Shown here one piece after another: positions 18,083-27,413 of a stretch of 64,000 nt of DNA (the first letter of the stretch is position 1; each line of letters opens with the position of its first letter). The notes beneath the pieces are model-generated. The model was not told where the DNA came from, ran no database searches, and saw only the letters and a program-made list of their open reading frames with translations. This stretch comes from Nonlabens xylanidelens (GTDB lineage Bacteria > Bacteroidota > Bacteroidia > Flavobacteriales > Flavobacteriaceae): contig NZ_PTJE01000007.1 of the NCBI RefSeq assembly GCF_002934445.1, positions 1 through 64,000 of the forward strand, read 5' to 3'. A program made the position numbers and the translations under genes.

Positions 18083-20914
18083 TTAAACGAGCTCCTTCTT
18101 CAAGAACCTAGCAGTATGACTCGTTTTATGTTTAGCAACTTGTTCTGGTGTACCTTTTGCAACTATGGTACCACCGCCACGACCGCCTTCTGGACCTACA
18201 TCTATTAGGTAATCACATATTTTAATAACGTCCATGTTGTGCTCTATCACTAGGACTGTATTTCCTTTTTCAACTAACTCGTTAAGCACACCCATAAGTA
18301 CACGCACGTCTTCAAAATGAAGTCCTGTAGTAGGTTCGTCCAGTATGTAAAATGTGTTACCAGTATCTCTTTTAGAAAGCTCGCTGGCTAGTTTAATACG
18401 TTGTGCTTCACCACCAGATAGGGTAGTAGATTGTTGTCCTAAAGTAATGTAACCTAAACCTACATCTTTTATAGTCTTTACCTTTCGGTATATTTTAGGA
18501 ATAGCCTCAAAGAAATCAGTAGCCTCTGTAATGGTCATGTTAAGAACATCGCTTATAGATTTACCTTTGTAGCGTATTTCTAGAGTTTCTCTATTAAAAC
18601 GTTTTCCTTGACAGGTTTCACAAGTTACATAAACGTCGGGAAGAAAATTCATCTCAATGACTCTTAAACCACCACCTTTACAGGTTTCACAACGTCCACC
18701 GGTTACATTAAAACTAAAACGACCAGGTTTATAACCTCGTATTAAGGATTCAGGTGTTTTAGCAAATAAAGACCTTATCTCGTCAAAGGTTTTAGTATAC
18801 GTCGCAGGATTAGATCGTGGTGTTCTACCTATAGGGCTTTGATTAATATCAATCACTTTATCACAATTATCTAGTCCCTTGATGCTTTTATAAGGCATCG
18901 GTACTTTAACTCCATTAAAGAAATGCGCATTCATAATAGGATATAGCGTCTCATTTATAAGAGTAGATTTACCACTTCCTGAAACACCAGTTACACCTAT
19001 CATCTGGCCTAGAGGTAGGTCTATAGAAACATCTTTTAGGTTATTTCCAGTACAACCTTTAAGCGATATTTTTTTACCATTTCCTTTACGACGTTTTTTA
19101 GGTACGGCTATTTCTCTTTTACCGTTGAGATATTGAGCTGTTAACGTGTCGTGTTTTAAAATCTCCTGCGGTGAGCCTTCACTTATAATTTCACCACCAT
19201 ATTTTCCTGCTCGAGGACCTATATCTATGACATGATCTGCTCGTTCGATCATATCCTTATCATGTTCTACCACGATAACAGAATTTCCTGTATCTCGCAG
19301 GGCAACTAGAGAATTAATAAGTTTCTCATTATCACGCTGGTGCAATCCTATACTCGGCTCATCTAGAATGTATAAAACTCCTACTAACTGAGAACCTATT
19401 TGAGTGGCCAGTCGTATACGTTGTGCTTCACCACCAGAAAGTGTTTTGGCACTTCTGTTTAGTGATAAATAATCGAGACCTACATCTAGTAAAAACTGTA
19501 ATCGTTCTCTTATTTCTTTAAGTAATTCAGTAGCTATTTGTTCTTGCTTTCGCGAAAGCGTGCCATTTAAAGATTCAAACCATTCTACCAGCTGGACGAT
19601 ATCCATTTGAGCCAGTTGAGCAATATTCTTCTCGTTAACACGGAAATAAAGACTTTCTTTACGCAATCTTGATCCTTCACAATTAGGGCAGGTCACGTTA
19701 TCCATGAATTCTTTTGCCCAACGTTGTAAACTAGTACTGTCGTTATTGTTATAGGTTTGCTCTATGAAGTTTGCAAGCCCTTCAAAATCTATTTTATAAC
19801 TGCGTTTAACACCTAAGTTCTTGCTATCTACCTCTAGACTTTCTTTGCCACCATAAAGAATCATTTCTATGGCTGCTGCAGGTATTTTATCTAGCGGATC
19901 TGTTAGTTTAAAATCAAACTTTTGGGCAATTAATTCTAGCTGTTTATAAATCCAGTTCTTTTTATTGTCAGGATATGGGGCAAGACCACCTTTAGTAATA
20001 GAAAGACTGCGGTCTGGTATGATTTTGTTTTCATTTACCTGATAGAGTGTACCTATACCATTACATTTAGGACAGGCACCTTTAGGACTGTTAAAAGAAA
20101 AGTTATTAGGTTCTGGCTCAGGATATGAGATTCCAGTCTCTGGGCACATTAATGTACGAGAGAAAAAACGACCTTCTTTTTCACCATGTGGTACAATCAT
20201 CGTGATGTCGTTACCATGGTACATCGCAGTTTTAATAGACTCGTCTAGCCTTTTAATATCTTCTTCAGTGTCGCCTACTTGTAATCTATCGATTACTATT
20301 TCAATGTCGTGGACCTTATAACGGTCCAGTTTCATACCCTTAGTAATATCTACTATGACATTATCACATCGTACTTTTACAAACCCTTGTTTTGCTATTT
20401 GTTCAAAGAGTTCTCTATAGTGACCTTTTCTACCTCTTATGGTAGGTGCAAGTATGTTAATGCGCTGGCCTTTATATTCTTCTATAATAAGATCGCGTAT
20501 TTGCTCATCGCTATAACTTACCATTTTCTTACCTGTGTTGTAAGAATAGGCGTCGCTAGCACGAGCATATAGTAATCTTAAAAAATCATAGATCTCTGTA
20601 ATAGTACCGACTGTACTTCGTGGACTTTTACTCGTTGTCTTTTGTTCTATGGCTATAACAGGAGAGAGTCCATCTATTTTATCTACATCGGGACGTTCTA
20701 GACCGCCTAGAAACTGTCTCGCATATGCGCTGAAGGTTTCTATGTAACGTCGTTGACCTTCGGCATAGATAGTGTCAAAAGCTAGCGATGATTTACCAGA
20801 ACCAGAGAGACCAGTTATAACCACAAGTTTCTCTCTAGGAATATTTACATCGATGTCCTTTAAATTATGAACACGAGCTCCTTTTACTTCAATAATTTCG
20901 TCAGTGTACGCCAT
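18083..20914 (-). CDS. uvrA: Excinuclease ABC subunit A
   Basis: UvrA recognises DNA damage with UvrB in nucleotide excision repair. From ATG 20912-20914 (MAYTDEI) it has 943 residues. A TTG 12 bp upstream is in frame but less likely. Visible are Walker [15 protein letters not shown] and [15 protein letters not shown], two ABC signatures LSGGEAQRI, and zinc-finger cysteines in [11 protein letters not shown] and in [17 protein letters not shown] palindrome copy (19546-19559) encodes TLSRK in the loop just before the conserved [12 protein letters not shown] helix, a position where E. coli UvrA varies. Confidence 0.98.
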   Translation of the reverse strand: MAYTDEIIEVKGARVHNLKDIDVNIPREKLVVITGLSGSGKSSLAFDTIYAEGQRRYIETFSAYARQFLGGLERPDVDKIDGLSPVIAIEQKTTSKSPRSTVGTITEIYDFLRLLYARASDAYSYNTGKKMVSYSDEQIRDLIIEEYKGQRINILAPTIRGRKGHYRELFEQIAKQGFVKVRCDNVIVDITKGMKLDRYKVHDIEIVIDRLQVGDTEEDIKRLDESIKTAMYHGNDITMIVPHGEKEGRFFSRTLMCPETGISYPEPEPNNFSFNSPKGACPKCNGIGTLYQVNENKIIPDRSLSITKGGLAPYPDNKKNWIYKQLELIAQKFDFKLTDPLDKIPAAAIEMILYGGKESLEVDSKNLGVKRSYKIDFEGLANFIEQTYNNNDSTSLQRWAKEFMDNVTCPNCEGSRLRKESLYFRVNEKNIAQLAQMDIVQLVEWFESLNGTLSRKQEQIATELLKEIRERLQFLLDVGLDYLSLNRSAKTLSGGEAQRIRLATQIGSQLVGVLYILDEPSIGLHQRDNEKLINSLVALRDTGNSVIVVEHDKDMIERADHVIDIGPRAGKYGGEIISEGSPQEILKHDTLTAQYLNGKREIAVPKKRRKGNGKKISLKGCTGNNLKDVSIDLPLGQMIGVTGVSGSGKSTLINETLYPIMNAHFFNGVKVPMPYKSIKGLDNCDKVIDINQSPIGRTPRSNPATYTKTFDEIRSLFAKTPESLIRGYKPGRFSFNVTGGRCETCKGGGLRVIEMNFLPDVYVTCETCQGKRFNRETLEIRYKGKSISDVLNMTITEATDFFEAIPKIYRKVKTIKDVGLGYITLGQQSTTLSGGEAQRIKLASELSKRDTGNTFYILDEPTTGLHFEDVRVLMGVLNELVEKGNTVLVIEHNMDVIKICDYLIDVGPEGGRGGGTIVAKGTPEQVAKHKTSHTARFLKKELV
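19546..19560. repeat. Interspersed palindrome, copy 6 (inside uvrA)
   Basis: GCTTTCGCGAAAGCG. In the uvrA frame (minus strand) it reads T-L-S-R-K, between conserved blocks of the protein. Confidence 0.96.
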
Positions 20915-21210
20915 AGTATATTGCAATCTTGCGAAGTTAATTCTAATGCATCAGAAATAGAATTAAAGCTTACTTAAAATGCTGTGGAGAGTTGGGTTTT
21001 TATACTTCTCTAATTTAAGACTATTTATTTATTCATATCCATTTGAATAGAGACACTTGACCTTTATTCAATTCCGATAAGTTTAGTTTTAGAGTAGGTT
21101 GCGTGTTTTTTATGTTATGAAATCATTCTTATAAAAATAATATAGATAAAATAAGTGTATTTCACTAAATGTAAAGTATATTTGTCATTATAATAAAAAT
21201 ACTTTACGTT
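20915..21210. other. A/T-rich intergenic region between uvrA and the membrane-protein/XRE operon
   Basis: The region is divergent. It should hold promoters for uvrA and for the operon starting at 21211. A TA..TTTG-like sequence ends about 25 bp before 21211, but I could not assign it confidently. No gene is seen. Confidence 0.4.
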
Positions 21211-21657
21211 ATGAGGAATTCTGTTTTGAATAAATTTTGTGAATTTGAAAAGAAAGGCGGCGTATTTCCTTTGCTGCCTACTTCTTTTAAATGGATAGGA
21301 GTAGGTATTTCAATTAGCGCAATCATTGGTATGTTGATAGTCTATTATCAAGGCGGTGAGTTGAGATTGTTTTATAAAGACCTGTGTATGCATCTTGTTC
21401 TAATTGGCTTGTTCATTTTAGCACTGTCTCGAGATAAACATGAAGATGAGCGTACAAATCAGTTACGTTATAGAGCATTTGCATTTGCCTTTGTGTTGGG
21501 TACGGGAATGTTATTGATACTGCCTTTTATTAATATTATACTAAACAGTTTTTATAAGGATATTCTAGAATGGGAATATCAAAGTTTCTTTTTTATCATG
21601 TCGTCCTATTTATTTTATTATTTGATGTATTTCAACATTTTTAAAAAGCAATTGTAA
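21211..21657 (+). CDS. Four-helix membrane protein, first of a tandem paralogue pair
   Basis: 148 residues with about four transmembrane segments (near 26-44, 58-73, 88-110, 122-143). The cytoplasmic-loop motif RDKHEDERTNQLRYRAFAFAF resembles the DER...LR.KA loop of small DUF2178-type membrane proteins encoded beside XRE regulators. The stop overlaps the next ATG by one base. The second gene encodes a clear relative of the same topology. Function unknown. A sensor or partner for the XRE protein downstream is inference. Confidence 0.75.
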   Translation: MRNSVLNKFCEFEKKGGVFPLLPTSFKWIGVGISISAIIGMLIVYYQGGELRLFYKDLCMHLVLIGLFILALSRDKHEDERTNQLRYRAFAFAFVLGTGMLLILPFINIILNSFYKDILEWEYQSFFFIMSSYLFYYLMYFNIFKKQL

Positions 21658-22091
21658 TGAACGATAAACAATTAGATAAAGTAAGAAAAGGAGATTTTTT
21701 ATTATTACCGCATTACATGAAATGGGTAGCAGTATTTCCTGTTTTATGTGGAATAGTATTATTCTTTTTCAAAGAATACCAACACTTTCTAAATGAAGAA
21801 GTTGCAACCGGTATGGCTGGCCATTTAATTCTTTTAGGTTTTCTATTCATTATAATTAGTAGAGATAAATTTCCAGATGAGCGATTGCTCAATTTACGTC
21901 ACAAAGCAATGGCTTATGCTTTTATGTATGGTATGATTCTAGTTATTGTCACACCATTTTTAAACTTTTTGTTAAGTAGTTTATTTCGTTCTGGATCTCA
22001 GCTAGATTTTATGGATTATGGGATGCTTTCTATTTTTCTTTTCCAGATCATGTATTTGATAAATTACTGGCGTTTTAAACAAGAATTATAA
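21657..22091 (+). CDS. Four-helix membrane protein, second of the tandem paralogue pair
   Basis: 144 residues. The layout is the same as the preceding protein: N-terminal PHYMKWVAVFPVL against TSFKWIGVGISI, then RDKFPDERLLNLRHKAMAYAF against RDKHEDERTNQLRYRAFAFAF, and a C-terminal Tyr/Phe-rich helix. The pair probably arose by duplication and may form a heterodimer (inference). One-base start/stop overlaps on both sides show tight translational coupling with the flanking genes. Confidence 0.75.
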   Translation: MNDKQLDKVRKGDFLLLPHYMKWVAVFPVLCGIVLFFFKEYQHFLNEEVATGMAGHLILLGFLFIIISRDKFPDERLLNLRHKAMAYAFMYGMILVIVTPFLNFLLSSLFRSGSQLDFMDYGMLSIFLFQIMYLINYWRFKQEL

Positions 22092-22291
22092 TGAAAAACA
22101 CCATCCATGTGCAGCGCGCCATCCATAAAATGACCCAAGCAGATCTTTCTGAAGCAATAGGAGTTTCTAGACAGACTATAAATTCTATAGAAAAAAATCG
22201 ATACGTGCCATCTACTGTATTGGCATTAAAAATTGCGAGAACGTTTAAGGTTTCTGTAGAAGAGTTATTTGAGTTAGAAGAACAGGATTAA
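22091..22291 (+). CDS. Small XRE-family helix-turn-helix regulator
   Basis: 66 residues, almost entirely one HTH_3 domain: AIHKMTQADLSEAIGVSRQTINSIEKNRYVPSTVLALKIARTF, ending VEELFELEEQD. This matches the small YgzD/YozG-type regulators often encoded with membrane proteins. It overlaps the upstream gene by one base, so it is the third gene of the operon. The likely target is its own promoter. The tandem repeats directly downstream (22391-22775) are another possible binding array. Confidence 0.92.
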   Translation: MKNTIHVQRAIHKMTQADLSEAIGVSRQTINSIEKNRYVPSTVLALKIARTFKVSVEELFELEEQD

Positions 22292-22390
22292 TTCTTAGTT
22301 ATGGAATTATCTCTCTAAGCCTCAACTCTTAATCTTCCCTCAAGGGAACATGGTAAAATCAGAGTTTTATGATCTTTTTGTTGAAAATCA

Positions 22391-22775
22391 ATAAATTGGT
22401 TTTTCCTTAAGTGAAATGTACGCGATTGTTTAGGGTTAAAAAACGAGATGAATAAATAAATCAAAAATCAGATATCGTTAATTTCTAATCGTTAATTAAT
22501 TTTTCATTTAGGGAAATGTCTACAAGTCAATGGCTATTTTATTAGGCTGAAAAAACAAGTAAAATGAGATGATTAAATAAATCAAAAATCAGATATCGTT
22601 AATTTCTAATCGTTAATTAATTTTTCATCTAAGGAAATGTCCACAAGTCAGTGTCTGTTTGTATAGAATTTAAGAAACGAATGAAACGAGAGGAGTAAAT
22701 AAATCAAAAATTAGATATCGTTAATTTCCAATCGTTGATCAATTTTTCCTTGAAGTAAATCTCCACACGATAAAG
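22391..22775. repeat. About 121-bp tandem repeat array, three copies plus a partial copy
   Basis: Units begin at about 22445, 22566 and 22688 (period 121-122 bp). A truncated leading half lies at 22391-22444. The best-conserved part includes TAAATCAAAAATCAGATATC, then CGTTAATTTCTAATCGTTAA, then TTTTTC and a GGAAATGTC-like block. Inside each unit TCGTTAATT occurs twice, 14 bp apart (degenerate in the third copy). Unit 3 is the most diverged and fades out at about 22775. No ORF runs through. The array fills the gap between the XRE operon and the next gene. Confidence 0.85.
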
Positions 22776-22819
22776 GGTGTTTTGCACATGAGTTGATTTT
22801 TTTATTAGTAATTAACAAA

Positions 22820-23527
22820 TCAAGGAATCACCTTTATATCTGTAACAGGTATTGTAATTCCTAAAATACTACGCTTTTGTGCTAGAGGAAAATCACCAGC
22901 TGTCATTTCCCAATCACTCCATTTTGCTTCTAGACCATCTAGAGGCAGGATGCTTACCCACATTTTAAACGATGTAGGGCGATAGTTTTCATCTACTTCC
23001 CATAAATAAGCATCTCCAGGAGTAGTACCTCCCGAATTGTATGTTACTAATAGTTTTTCCTTACCATCTTCAGTTATAAGCTGTCTAGTTGTACCTATAT
23101 CTAAAATTTTATGTGGTGCCACTACCCAAAAACTATCATTATTAAAGTTTTTTGCTGCATATGCTATAGCATTATCTTTTTCTTGTCCTTCAATACGTTT
23201 ACCGTCTTTAAATGCAAAACTAATTTTAGGATATTGCGTTTGATATGAAACTCTATAATCATCCCAGTAAACATCTACTAGATTTTGCTGTACTTTCCAT
23301 TCATATCTATTCACTCCTCTAAAAGTCCAGTGAATTTCACGAGCTTCTGTAAACTGTTTATGGTCTATGGCATCAAGAATTTTAAAAGCTAGATCATCAG
23401 CCGGTTTGCCTGATGTTCCTTGAGGTACATCTTCATTATAAATAAGTTTGAGCGTTATAACGGCAATAAGTACGATTGCTAGAATAGCTAAAATACTTTT
23501 TAATAAAAAACGAAATATCTTTTTCAA
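22820..23527 (-). CDS. Membrane-anchored envelope protein of unknown function (TTG start)
   Basis: 235 residues. An N-terminal hydrophobic helix (LLKSILAILAIVLIAVITL) acts as anchor or uncleaved signal, and the rest would be periplasmic. The start is TTG at 23527 (TTG AAA AAG ATA), since no ATG lies in frame before the helix. A -7 element (TATCTTTG) is 26 bp upstream. The C-terminal part is Trp-rich (for example AKWSDWEMTAGDFPLAQKR). No family recognised. It is divergent from the gene at 23592. Confidence 0.75.
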   Translation of the reverse strand: MKKIFRFLLKSILAILAIVLIAVITLKLIYNEDVPQGTSGKPADDLAFKILDAIDHKQFTEAREIHWTFRGVNRYEWKVQQNLVDVYWDDYRVSYQTQYPKISFAFKDGKRIEGQEKDNAIAYAAKNFNNDSFWVVAPHKILDIGTTRQLITEDGKEKLLVTYNSGGTTPGDAYLWEVDENYRPTSFKMWVSILPLDGLEAKWSDWEMTAGDFPLAQKRSILGITIPVTDIKVIP

Positions 23528-23553
23528 ATCGGGATTAATTTATCAATTTAGGG

Positions 23554-23561
23554 CAAAGATA
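23554..23561 (-). promoter_or_regulatory. -7 element for the gene ending at 22820
   Basis: TATCTTTG on the minus strand, an exact TAnnTTTG match 26 bp before the TTG start. This supports TTG rather than a further upstream start. Confidence 0.5.
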
Positions 23562-23591
23562 AACTTAGAAAAACTTAGATAAATATATTAT

Positions 23592-24116
23592 ATGAAATTA
23601 TTAGGAATAGGATCAAGAATCAATCATGCCGTGTATGGCTTTGGAGTAGTGACTAACGTTACTGCGACTATGTATTGGGTAACCTTTCAGAAAGATGGAT
23701 TAGAAACCATACCTCTAGATACAGATTTTGAGGTGATAGAAGCTTGTGAGGACGACGTTGATACCGTAAGTTTCTATGATGTTGAGAAGTCACTACGTGA
23801 AATCCTAGAAAGATTCAGCGATGTGAGTCAGGTAGTAGCACTAGCTGATAAATATAAAAATGGTACTATGATTCTAAGACCTGCAGATTCTAATCTCGCA
23901 GACAAAGAAATACCTATCAATACCTTTTGGCACAAGATAGTTATGTTGCGCGACCGTTTAAGAGTTATGGAGCAAAAGATAAATAGTTCTAAAGATCTGG
24001 ACGACCAGCTTAAGATAGATTTACAGCAATACATTACTCGTATTTATGGTAGCCTTACTACTTTTAACGTGCTATTTGCTAGCAAAGACCAGCAGTTTAA
24101 AGGTAGCGGTAAGTAA
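23592..24116 (+). CDS. Conserved hypothetical cytosolic protein with SH3/KOW-like N-terminus
   Basis: 174 residues with no signal peptide. The first 50 residues (IGSRINHAVYGFGVVTNV, then YWVTFQKDGLETIPL) look like a small beta-barrel of the KOW/Tudor/SH3 kind, as at the C-terminus of some helicases. The remainder is helical, with KIVMLRDRLRVMEQKINSSK suggesting a coiled coil. I do not recognise a named family. A nucleic-acid or protein-binding role is a guess. It ends with a strong bidirectional terminator shared with ppa. Confidence 0.7.
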   Translation: MKLLGIGSRINHAVYGFGVVTNVTATMYWVTFQKDGLETIPLDTDFEVIEACEDDVDTVSFYDVEKSLREILERFSDVSQVVALADKYKNGTMILRPADSNLADKEIPINTFWHKIVMLRDRLRVMEQKINSSKDLDDQLKIDLQQYITRIYGSLTTFNVLFASKDQQFKGSGK

Positions 24117-24262
24117 TATCACAGAAATTTGCGTTAGCAAATTATCAGGTATCTGCCAGTATTTTTACTAAAATTATTTAAATAGTCTCTGTCTCTAATA
24201 ATAGTTAGGAATTTCAGTTCTACACTGCGATTAGAGATGTTAATTCAAAATTCTCTAAACTA

Positions 24263-24305
24263 AAAATCCTCAATGAAAACAAAGTTTTCATTGAGGATTT
24301 TTTTA
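24263..24305. terminator. Bidirectional terminator between the 23592 gene and ppa
   Basis: The arms 24263-24281 and 24285-24303 form a perfect 19-bp stem with a 3-nt loop, with A-run and T-run on the two sides. It serves both converging genes. Confidence 0.93.
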
Positions 24306-24323
24306 AATTCAATTAGTAACTAA

Positions 24324-24863
24324 TTACTTAGTACCGAATTTTTTCTTGTAATCTTCAATAGACTGGTTTACTATTTCTAGTGCCTTTTCACGGCCTTGAA
24401 ATTCGTCTACGCTTACTTCTTTGTTTTCTAATTTTTTATAGTCTTGGAAGAAATTGCGCATTTCTTTTTTCCAAAATTCAGGAAGTTCCTCGATGTCATT
24501 AAAGTGAGCAACAGACATATCGTTTGCAGCAACAGCGATAATTTTATCATCCATTTCACCACCGTCTAGCATTTGCATAACACCTATAACTTTACATTCT
24601 ACAAGACACATAGGTACAATCTCGATTTGAGAAAGAACTAATATATCTAGTGGGTCGTTATCATCACAATAAGTTTGTGGAATAAAACCGTAGTTAGTAG
24701 GATAATACATAGAAGAGTAGATCACACGGTCTAGAATTAACATTCCAGATTCCTTATCTAACTCATATTTTGCTCTTGTATTCTTAGGGATTTCTATAAT
24801 TCCAGTTACATTTCCTGGTGCATCTGCTCCGTAACTTACGTCGTGCCAAGCGTGTTTAGTCAT
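24324..24863 (-). CDS. ppa: Inorganic pyrophosphatase
   Basis: A cytosolic family I enzyme that hydrolyses PPi to phosphate and pulls biosynthetic reactions forward. From ATG 24861-24863 (MTKHAWHD) it has 179 residues. The open frame extends to 24926, but that extension covers the promoter and a palindrome copy. Signature residues: [23 protein letters not shown], containing the metal-binding Asp cluster. [22 protein letters not shown] follows, also typical. The -7 element at 24886-24893 supports the shorter start. Confidence 0.96.
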   Translation of the reverse strand: MTKHAWHDVSYGADAPGNVTGIIEIPKNTRAKYELDKESGMLILDRVIYSSMYYPTNYGFIPQTYCDDNDPLDILVLSQIEIVPMCLVECKVIGVMQMLDGGEMDDKIIAVAANDMSVAHFNDIEELPEFWKKEMRNFFQDYKKLENKEVSVDEFQGREKALEIVNQSIEDYKKKFGTK

Positions 24864-24885
24864 TTTCTTGTTTTTTGAACGGCTG

Positions 24886-24893
24886 CAAAAATA
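24886..24893 (-). promoter_or_regulatory. -7 element of ppa, with a palindrome copy over its -33 region
   Basis: TATTTTTG on the minus strand, an exact TAnnTTTG match 22 bp before the ATG. The expected -33 position (about 24911-24916) falls inside palindrome copy 7. Confidence 0.6.
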
Positions 24894-24903
24894 GTGTTCG
24901 TTA

Positions 24904-24919
24904 CGCTTTCGCGAAAGCG
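24904..24919. repeat. Interspersed palindrome, copy 7 (in the ppa promoter)
   Basis: Perfect CGCTTTCGCGAAAGCG upstream of ppa, occupying the place where a -33 element should be. Confidence 0.97.
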
Positions 24920-25062
24920 AAAACACATTAACTTATCGTAAAATACGTACTTTTAAGTAAGTAAAGTCTAAAATTGTTCCTCAAATCGTGTATTTAACAC
25001 AAACCAATGTTAAATACAGATAGATTATTCGGTTTTATCTGTTTGTACTTTACTTTTAAAAA

Positions 25063-26220
25063 ATGGCACAAGAAAGACTAGGTTTTAAATTTGAATTCTA
25101 TAATGAAAAGGAAAAAGATCCTTTTGATAAGTTATTCGGTATCTTTAAAGAGTTAATAACTCATACATCTGGAGATTTTGATGAGGCGATAGAATGGTTA
25201 AGAGAGCTGGATAAAGAATACAAGCTTACCACACCAGAATATACGATTGAAGATTTTATAGAAGATCTTAAAGCACGCGGTTACATCAAAGAAGAATTTG
25301 ACCCTAACGACGAAAATAGAGAAGGAGAAGAAGAAGAAGGTGATGGTGATAGACCAGGACGTTTTTCTATTACTGCAAAGACAGAACAGTTATTGCGTAA
25401 ACATGCGCTAGACCAGATCTTTGGTAATATGCGTAAAGGTGCTAGCGGTAACCATAAATCTGGTAAGCTAGGACAAGGCGATGAGCACAGTGGTGATTAC
25501 CGTCCTTATAGATTTGGTGATGGTCTGGATAGTATATCTATGACAGAGAGTTTGCGCAACGCACAGATCAACCATGGGATGGGTAATTTTAATCTGACAG
25601 AAGATGATCTAGTTGTAGAAGACTCGCAGTTTAAAGCACAAATGAGTACGGTGCTTATGATTGATATCTCGCATTCTATGATTCTTTATGGAGAAGATAG
25701 AATCACACCTGCAAAAAAGGTAGCCATGGCACTGGCAGAGTTAATAACGACTAGATACCCTAAGGACACGCTCGATATTATTGTTTTTGGTAACGATTCA
25801 TGGCCTATTAAAATAGCAGATCTTCCTTATCTTAAAGTAGGACCTTATCATACCAATACGGTGGCAGGTTTACAACTAGCCATGGATATTTTAAGAAGAA
25901 AACGTAATACGAATAAACAGATCTTTATGATTACAGATGGTAAGCCTAGTTGCTTGCGATTAAAAGATGGTACGTATTATAAAAACTCAAATGGACTAGA
26001 TGAATACATTGTAGAGAAATGTTATACCATGGCGGCGCAAGCGAGAAGGTTGCATATTCCTATAACTACGTTCATGATTGCAAATGATCCTTACTTACAG
26101 AGATTTGTAGATCAATTTACAGAGGCTAATCAAGGAAAAGCATTCTTCACAGGATTACAAGGTCTAGGTGAGATGATTTTTACCGATTATGAAGCTAATA
26201 GAAAAAAGAGGTTGCGATAG
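25063..26220 (+). CDS. VWA-domain protein (CoxE/MoxR-partner-like)
   Basis: 385 residues, no signal peptide. The N-terminal helical part (1-100) ends in an acidic stretch near residues 84-96. A von Willebrand A domain begins at about 195 with the MIDAS motif DISHSM, continued by TNTVAGLQLAMDIL and FMITDGKPS. Such cytosolic VWA proteins normally work with a MoxR-type AAA ATPase (established for the family). No such ATPase is encoded nearby, so the partner must lie elsewhere. It ends 9 bp from the convergent small lipoprotein, with no hairpin between. Confidence 0.85.
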   Translation: MAQERLGFKFEFYNEKEKDPFDKLFGIFKELITHTSGDFDEAIEWLRELDKEYKLTTPEYTIEDFIEDLKARGYIKEEFDPNDENREGEEEEGDGDRPGRFSITAKTEQLLRKHALDQIFGNMRKGASGNHKSGKLGQGDEHSGDYRPYRFGDGLDSISMTESLRNAQINHGMGNFNLTEDDLVVEDSQFKAQMSTVLMIDISHSMILYGEDRITPAKKVAMALAELITTRYPKDTLDIIVFGNDSWPIKIADLPYLKVGPYHTNTVAGLQLAMDILRRKRNTNKQIFMITDGKPSCLRLKDGTYYKNSNGLDEYIVEKCYTMAAQARRLHIPITTFMIANDPYLQRFVDQFTEANQGKAFFTGLQGLGEMIFTDYEANRKKRLR

Positions 26221-26229
26221 TTTTAAATG

Positions 26230-26565
26230 TTAATAATAAGAACTACAATAATGTGTGAATCTATATTCTAATTCAGAATAAGGTGATGTAGCATAATAAA
26301 TGCCGAAAGAATATCCGAGATAAGTTTTTGCTTTAGATGCTCTCCATCGTTCTTCATTATATTCAATATCATTTCCTTCTGAATCAGTAATCATTATTTT
26401 GTTTTGATATTTTCCATCTAGATATACTTCTGGATCTACTATTGATTGCCTACATTGAGTACCGTTAGCCTGATTGTAACTGCTGAGACCTGCAGCTAGC
26501 TCTGCACAAGAATTAGAAAGAATAAGAATAAAGATAGAGAATGAATAAATAATAAAACGTTTCAT
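26230..26565 (-). CDS. Small lipoprotein of unknown function
   Basis: 111 residues. The signal peptide ends in the lipobox LSNSC (Cys at about 20). The mature part is about 90 residues and Tyr-rich at the C-terminus (FGIYYATSPYSELEYRF). No family recognised. A/T-rich codon use and short length make it the least certain of the small genes here, but the lipobox supports it. Confidence 0.65.
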   Translation of the reverse strand: MKRFIIYSFSIFILILSNSCAELAAGLSSYNQANGTQCRQSIVDPEVYLDGKYQNKIMITDSEGNDIEYNEERWRASKAKTYLGYSFGIYYATSPYSELEYRFTHYCSSYY

Positions 26566-26694
26566 ATATAATATAGTAAAATTAGGTAATGTAAAATTAG
26601 ATAATAGTATATTATCATATTATACCCTTTATAGGGTATTTTTATTCTAAATCATTATATTTTAATAAAAAGGTGATAAACAAAAGCATTTTTA

Positions 26695-26702
26695 TATATT
26701 TG
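26695..26702 (+). promoter_or_regulatory. -7 element for the outer-membrane beta-barrel gene
   Basis: TATATTTG, an exact TAnnTTTG match 25 bp before the ATG at 26728. Confidence 0.55.
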
Positions 26703-26727
26703 AACTAATCATTCCAAAAACTAACAA

Positions 26728-27318
26728 ATGAAATCTATTTATTTTTCTTTAATCGCTTTGTTTCTAGCAACTTTTACAGCAACAGCCCAAGATGTAACCT
26801 ATGGTGTTATAGGTGGTGTGAATTTTTCAAAAATAGACAACCTAGGTGGTAGTGGTTTTGAAGATAATAGAACTGGTTTTCATATAGGTGGAGTAGTAGA
26901 GCTACCATTTGCAGATAAATGGTCTTATGAAGGTAGTTTACTTTATTCTGTAGAAGGTGAAGAATTTCCAAACAGCTTAGGTACTGATACTGATGTAAAA
27001 TTACAATACATCAACGTACCATTACAGTTCAAATATTATGCATTTAATAACTTTAGTGTTCATTTTGGTCCACAAATAGGTTTCCTTCTTAAAGGAGAGG
27101 CTACTATAGATGACGGTGATGCAGTAGAATTAGAAGATACAGTTAATACTAACTTTGCTGGTACAGCAGGTTTCGGTTATGACTTAAAAGAATACAACCT
27201 TTACTTTAAAGGTACTTTTACTTACGGATTTTCTGACATATTTGATAATGAGTCAGACGGTAGTGATAGAAGTCAGTTACCAGGAACTGTACATTTATCT
27301 GTAGGATATAAATTCTAG
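26728..27318 (+). CDS. Outer-membrane beta-barrel protein (PorT/OmpX-like)
   Basis: 196 residues. A signal peptide (cut after TATAQ, about residue 20) is followed by alternating hydrophobic strands typical of a small 8-strand barrel: VTYGVIGGVNFSKID, GFHIGGVVELPF, then a C-terminal strand ending VHLSVGYKF with a terminal Phe. This fits the outer-membrane-beta-barrel family common in Bacteroidota. Ligand or role unknown. Monocistronic, with its own -7 element and terminator. Confidence 0.85.
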   Translation: MKSIYFSLIALFLATFTATAQDVTYGVIGGVNFSKIDNLGGSGFEDNRTGFHIGGVVELPFADKWSYEGSLLYSVEGEEFPNSLGTDTDVKLQYINVPLQFKYYAFNNFSVHFGPQIGFLLKGEATIDDGDAVELEDTVNTNFAGTAGFGYDLKEYNLYFKGTFTYGFSDIFDNESDGSDRSQLPGTVHLSVGYKF

Positions 27319-27342
27319 AATATTTGATTAACATATTAGAGT

Positions 27343-27375
27343 AAAAAAAAATGCGGCCATAGGCCGCATTTTTTT
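27343..27375 (+). terminator. Terminator after the beta-barrel gene
   Basis: ATGCGGCC / GGCCGCAT stem (27351-27358 with 27362-27369) with ATA loop, extended by A- and T-runs. Confidence 0.92.
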
Positions 27376-27413
27376 GCTTTATCGTAAATAGTAGCAACTA
27401 ATAAAACCACATC

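Noticed and set aside
22334-22347. TTCCC/GGGAA hairpin after the XRE gene as terminator
   Set aside because: Short stem and no T-run.
22391-22775. CRISPR array
   Set aside because: Units are about 121 bp and similar throughout, with no alternating short repeats and unique spacers, and there are no cas genes nearby.
24864-24926. N-terminal extension of ppa containing the palindrome
   Set aside because: The extension is not found in the family, and the -7 element at 24886-24893 lies inside it.
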